Below, piece after piece: positions 63,025-64,000 of a stretch of 64,000 bases of DNA (within the stretch, counting starts at the first letter, position 1; every line of letters starts with the position of its first letter). The notes under the pieces are model-generated. The model made no database searches. It was not told the DNA's origin and saw only the letters and a program-made list of their open reading frames with translations. The stretch covers positions 1 through 64,000 of the forward strand of contig NZ_ATUU01000002.1 of assembly GCF_000420365.1 (NCBI RefSeq), in the 5' to 3' direction. The stretch comes from Weissella halotolerans DSM 20190. Its GTDB lineage: Bacteria; Bacillota; Bacilli; Lactobacillales; Lactobacillaceae. A program made the translations under genes and the position numbers.

Positions 63025-63098
63025 TGTTCCTTGTTGGACTCGAACCAACGACCGGACGGTTATGAGCCGTCTGCTCTAACCAACTGAGCTAAAGGAAC
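63025..63098 (-). tRNA. tRNA with CAT anticodon (Met or Ile2)
   Basis: A 74-nt cloverleaf on the minus strand: acceptor GTTCCTT/AAGGAAC, D-arm GCTCAGTTGGTTAGAGC, anticodon loop CTCATAA in stem ACGG/CCGT, T-arm GTTGGTTCGAGTCCAAC. No encoded CCA. A CAT anticodon could be elongator Met, or Ile2 after lysidine modification; the CTCATAA loop and flanking bases fit the Ile2 form I know from Gram-positives, but identity is not settled. Confidence 0.9.
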
Positions 63099-63140
63099 AA
63101 GGTATCTGTTATTACCATCTACACAGCTATTACTAGCTGA

Positions 63141-63213
63141 TGTCCCCTCAGGGGCTCGAACCCTGGACCCAAGGATTAAAAGTCCTCTGCTCTACCAACT
63201 GAGCTAAGGAGAC
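63141..63213 (-). tRNA. tRNA-Lys (TTT anticodon)
   Basis: A 73-nt cloverleaf on the minus strand: acceptor GTCTCCT/AGGGGAC (one wobble), D-arm GCTCAGTTGGTAGAGC, anticodon loop CTTTTAA in stem AGGA/TCCT, T-arm CAGGGTTCGAGCCCCTG. No encoded CCA. Confidence 0.95.
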
Positions 63214-63240
63214 CACAGGTCATAACAAATGCCAGAATTT

Positions 63241-63246
63241 ATTATA
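63241..63246 (-). promoter_or_regulatory. Probable -10 for the tRNA pair
   Basis: TATAAT on the minus strand 28 bp before tRNA-Lys; the -35 is not clear. Confidence 0.45.
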
Positions 63247-63288
63247 CACGAAGACCTTGCAAAATGCACGGGTGAAGTTTGCTTCAAT

Positions 63289-64000
63289 CTATGTTCGCTC
63301 TATCAGCTTAGTAAATAGCTGGGGTTGTTCAAAGTGTACATTATGCCCGGCTTCAGCGACTATCACATGCTCCGCCTGCGGTAATGATTTTACCATTGCT
63401 TGCGCCAATTTAGTAAATTTATGATCTAATGCACCCGTTATTAAACGGGCTGGTACGCTTAACCTTGCTAACTGGGGCCACAAATTAGGCATTGTACCCG
63501 TCCCAAAGCCTAGTAGTGAGGCCGCCATATTAGCCGGGACGTGAGCTAGACGCTGCTGGCGCATTGCTTGCTGATCAGATAATGACCTTTGTTGCTGACT
63601 GGCAAACAAAGGTAATCCTTCCCAGTTTGTAACAAATTGTGCTAAGCCGTCTTTAAGTATTTGCTGGGCCCGGTCAGCATCAAGTGCTTGCCGCGCTAAT
63701 CGTTCCTCTTTCGTTACTAAACCTGGCGTGCCACTTTCTAAAATCAATTCTGCCAAATATTCTGGATGGGCTAATGCAAACCCCAACGCCAGCCGAGCAC
63801 CCATAGAATAACCGACTAACCTTAGCTTAGGTAAGCCTAACGCCGCTATGAAAGCAGTTAAGTCTGCCACTTGATTTGCCAAAGTAAGTTCATTAGCTGA
63901 TAGAACTGGATCACCAGGCGCAAATCCTTTTAAGGTCAAGTAAATACAACGGCCACGTGGCTGAATGGCCTTAAAGTCACGCCCACTGCCCAAAAAGCCA
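63289..64000 (-). CDS. menH: SHCHC synthase MenH (alpha/beta hydrolase), N-terminus beyond window
   Basis: The C-terminal 236 or so residues of an alpha/beta-hydrolase. The frame stays open to base 64000; the last in-window codons read GFLGSGRDF, which fits the oxyanion motif HGFLGS of MenH, so the TTG at 63993 is Leu and not a start. The nucleophile is Ser in VGYSMGARLAL, the acid Asp in ITGALDHKF, and the His in GHNVHFEQP. MenH makes SHCHC from SEPHCHC in menaquinone synthesis, the step just before menC. Confidence 0.9.
   Translation of the reverse strand, partial: GFLGSGRDFKAIQPRGRCIYLTLKGFAPGDPVLSANELTLANQVADLTAFIAALGLPKLRLVGYSMGARLALGFALAHPEYLAELILESGTPGLVTKEERLARQALDADRAQQILKDGLAQFVTNWEGLPLFASQQQRSLSDQQAMRQQRLAHVPANMAASLLGFGTGTMPNLWPQLARLSVPARLITGALDHKFTKLAQAMVKSLPQAEHVIVAEAGHNVHFEQPQLFTKLIERT

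Overview
The window looks like chromosomal DNA of a low-to-medium GC lactic acid bacterium. Gene content and gene order are typical of Lactobacillales. The 5' end of a 16S rRNA gene lies at the left edge, and its variable-region text together with a D-Ala-D-Lac type ligase (Phe at position 260 of Ddl) point to the Leuconostoc/Weissella branch of Lactobacillaceae. The genus is an inference: I could not search a database. Almost every gene is on the minus strand. There are no transposases, prophage genes, CRISPR arrays or integrases, and most of the window is core genome.

Layout, left to right. 1-0.47 kb: 16S 5' end, a hairpin-rich rrn leader and tandem rrn promoters. 0.47-1.9 kb: ppiB, an S1-domain protein and a Nudix-like protein. 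2.0-2.7 kb: a DedA membrane protein on the plus strand. 2.7-9.9 kb: the conserved folD-xseA-xseB-ispA-tlyA-argR-recN-gmk-rpoZ operon. 10-11.8 kb: an ECF-type S component, an unknown acidic protein, and nagB with GntR-type operators. 12-14.2 kb: thrS behind a T-box. 14.3-19.5 kb: mutS-mutL-flavodoxin. 19.6-25.7 kb: the ribosome-assembly and NAD cluster yqeG-yqeH-yhbY-nadD-yqeK-rsfS-yqeM-tmcAL-yceD. 25.8-30.9 kb: ddl, a DUF2785 protein, an EcsC-family protein and a KimA-like potassium transporter.

31-33 kb: groES-groEL with a CIRCE operator. 33.2-39.6 kb: an ABC-F ATPase, folC, and valS behind a T-box. 39.7-44.4 kb: a hemolysin III-like protein, an Ig-like protein without a signal peptide, a universal stress protein, a probable 6S RNA, rarA and yueI. 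44.4-48.3 kb: prfC, a membrane-anchored charged protein, a nucleoside phosphatase and recX. 48.4-53.4 kb: pstS-pstC-pstA-pstB-pstB-phoU phosphate uptake. 53.6-56.2 kb: the most accessory-looking part, with a CadD-type transporter, three tiny highly charged genes on the minus strand (one only 48 aa) and three small plus-strand genes. 56.2-60.2 kb: an unknown Trp-rich protein and a HAD phosphatase-YutD-YunD operon. 60.2-64 kb: a prolidase, menC, two tRNA genes, and the C-terminal part of menH running off the right edge.

The cluster at 54.3-56.2 kb is my best candidate for undescribed biology. It holds small hydrophilic or cysteine-poor proteins of unknown function beside a metal transporter. 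The remaining findings are regulatory details or unusual residues in known families.
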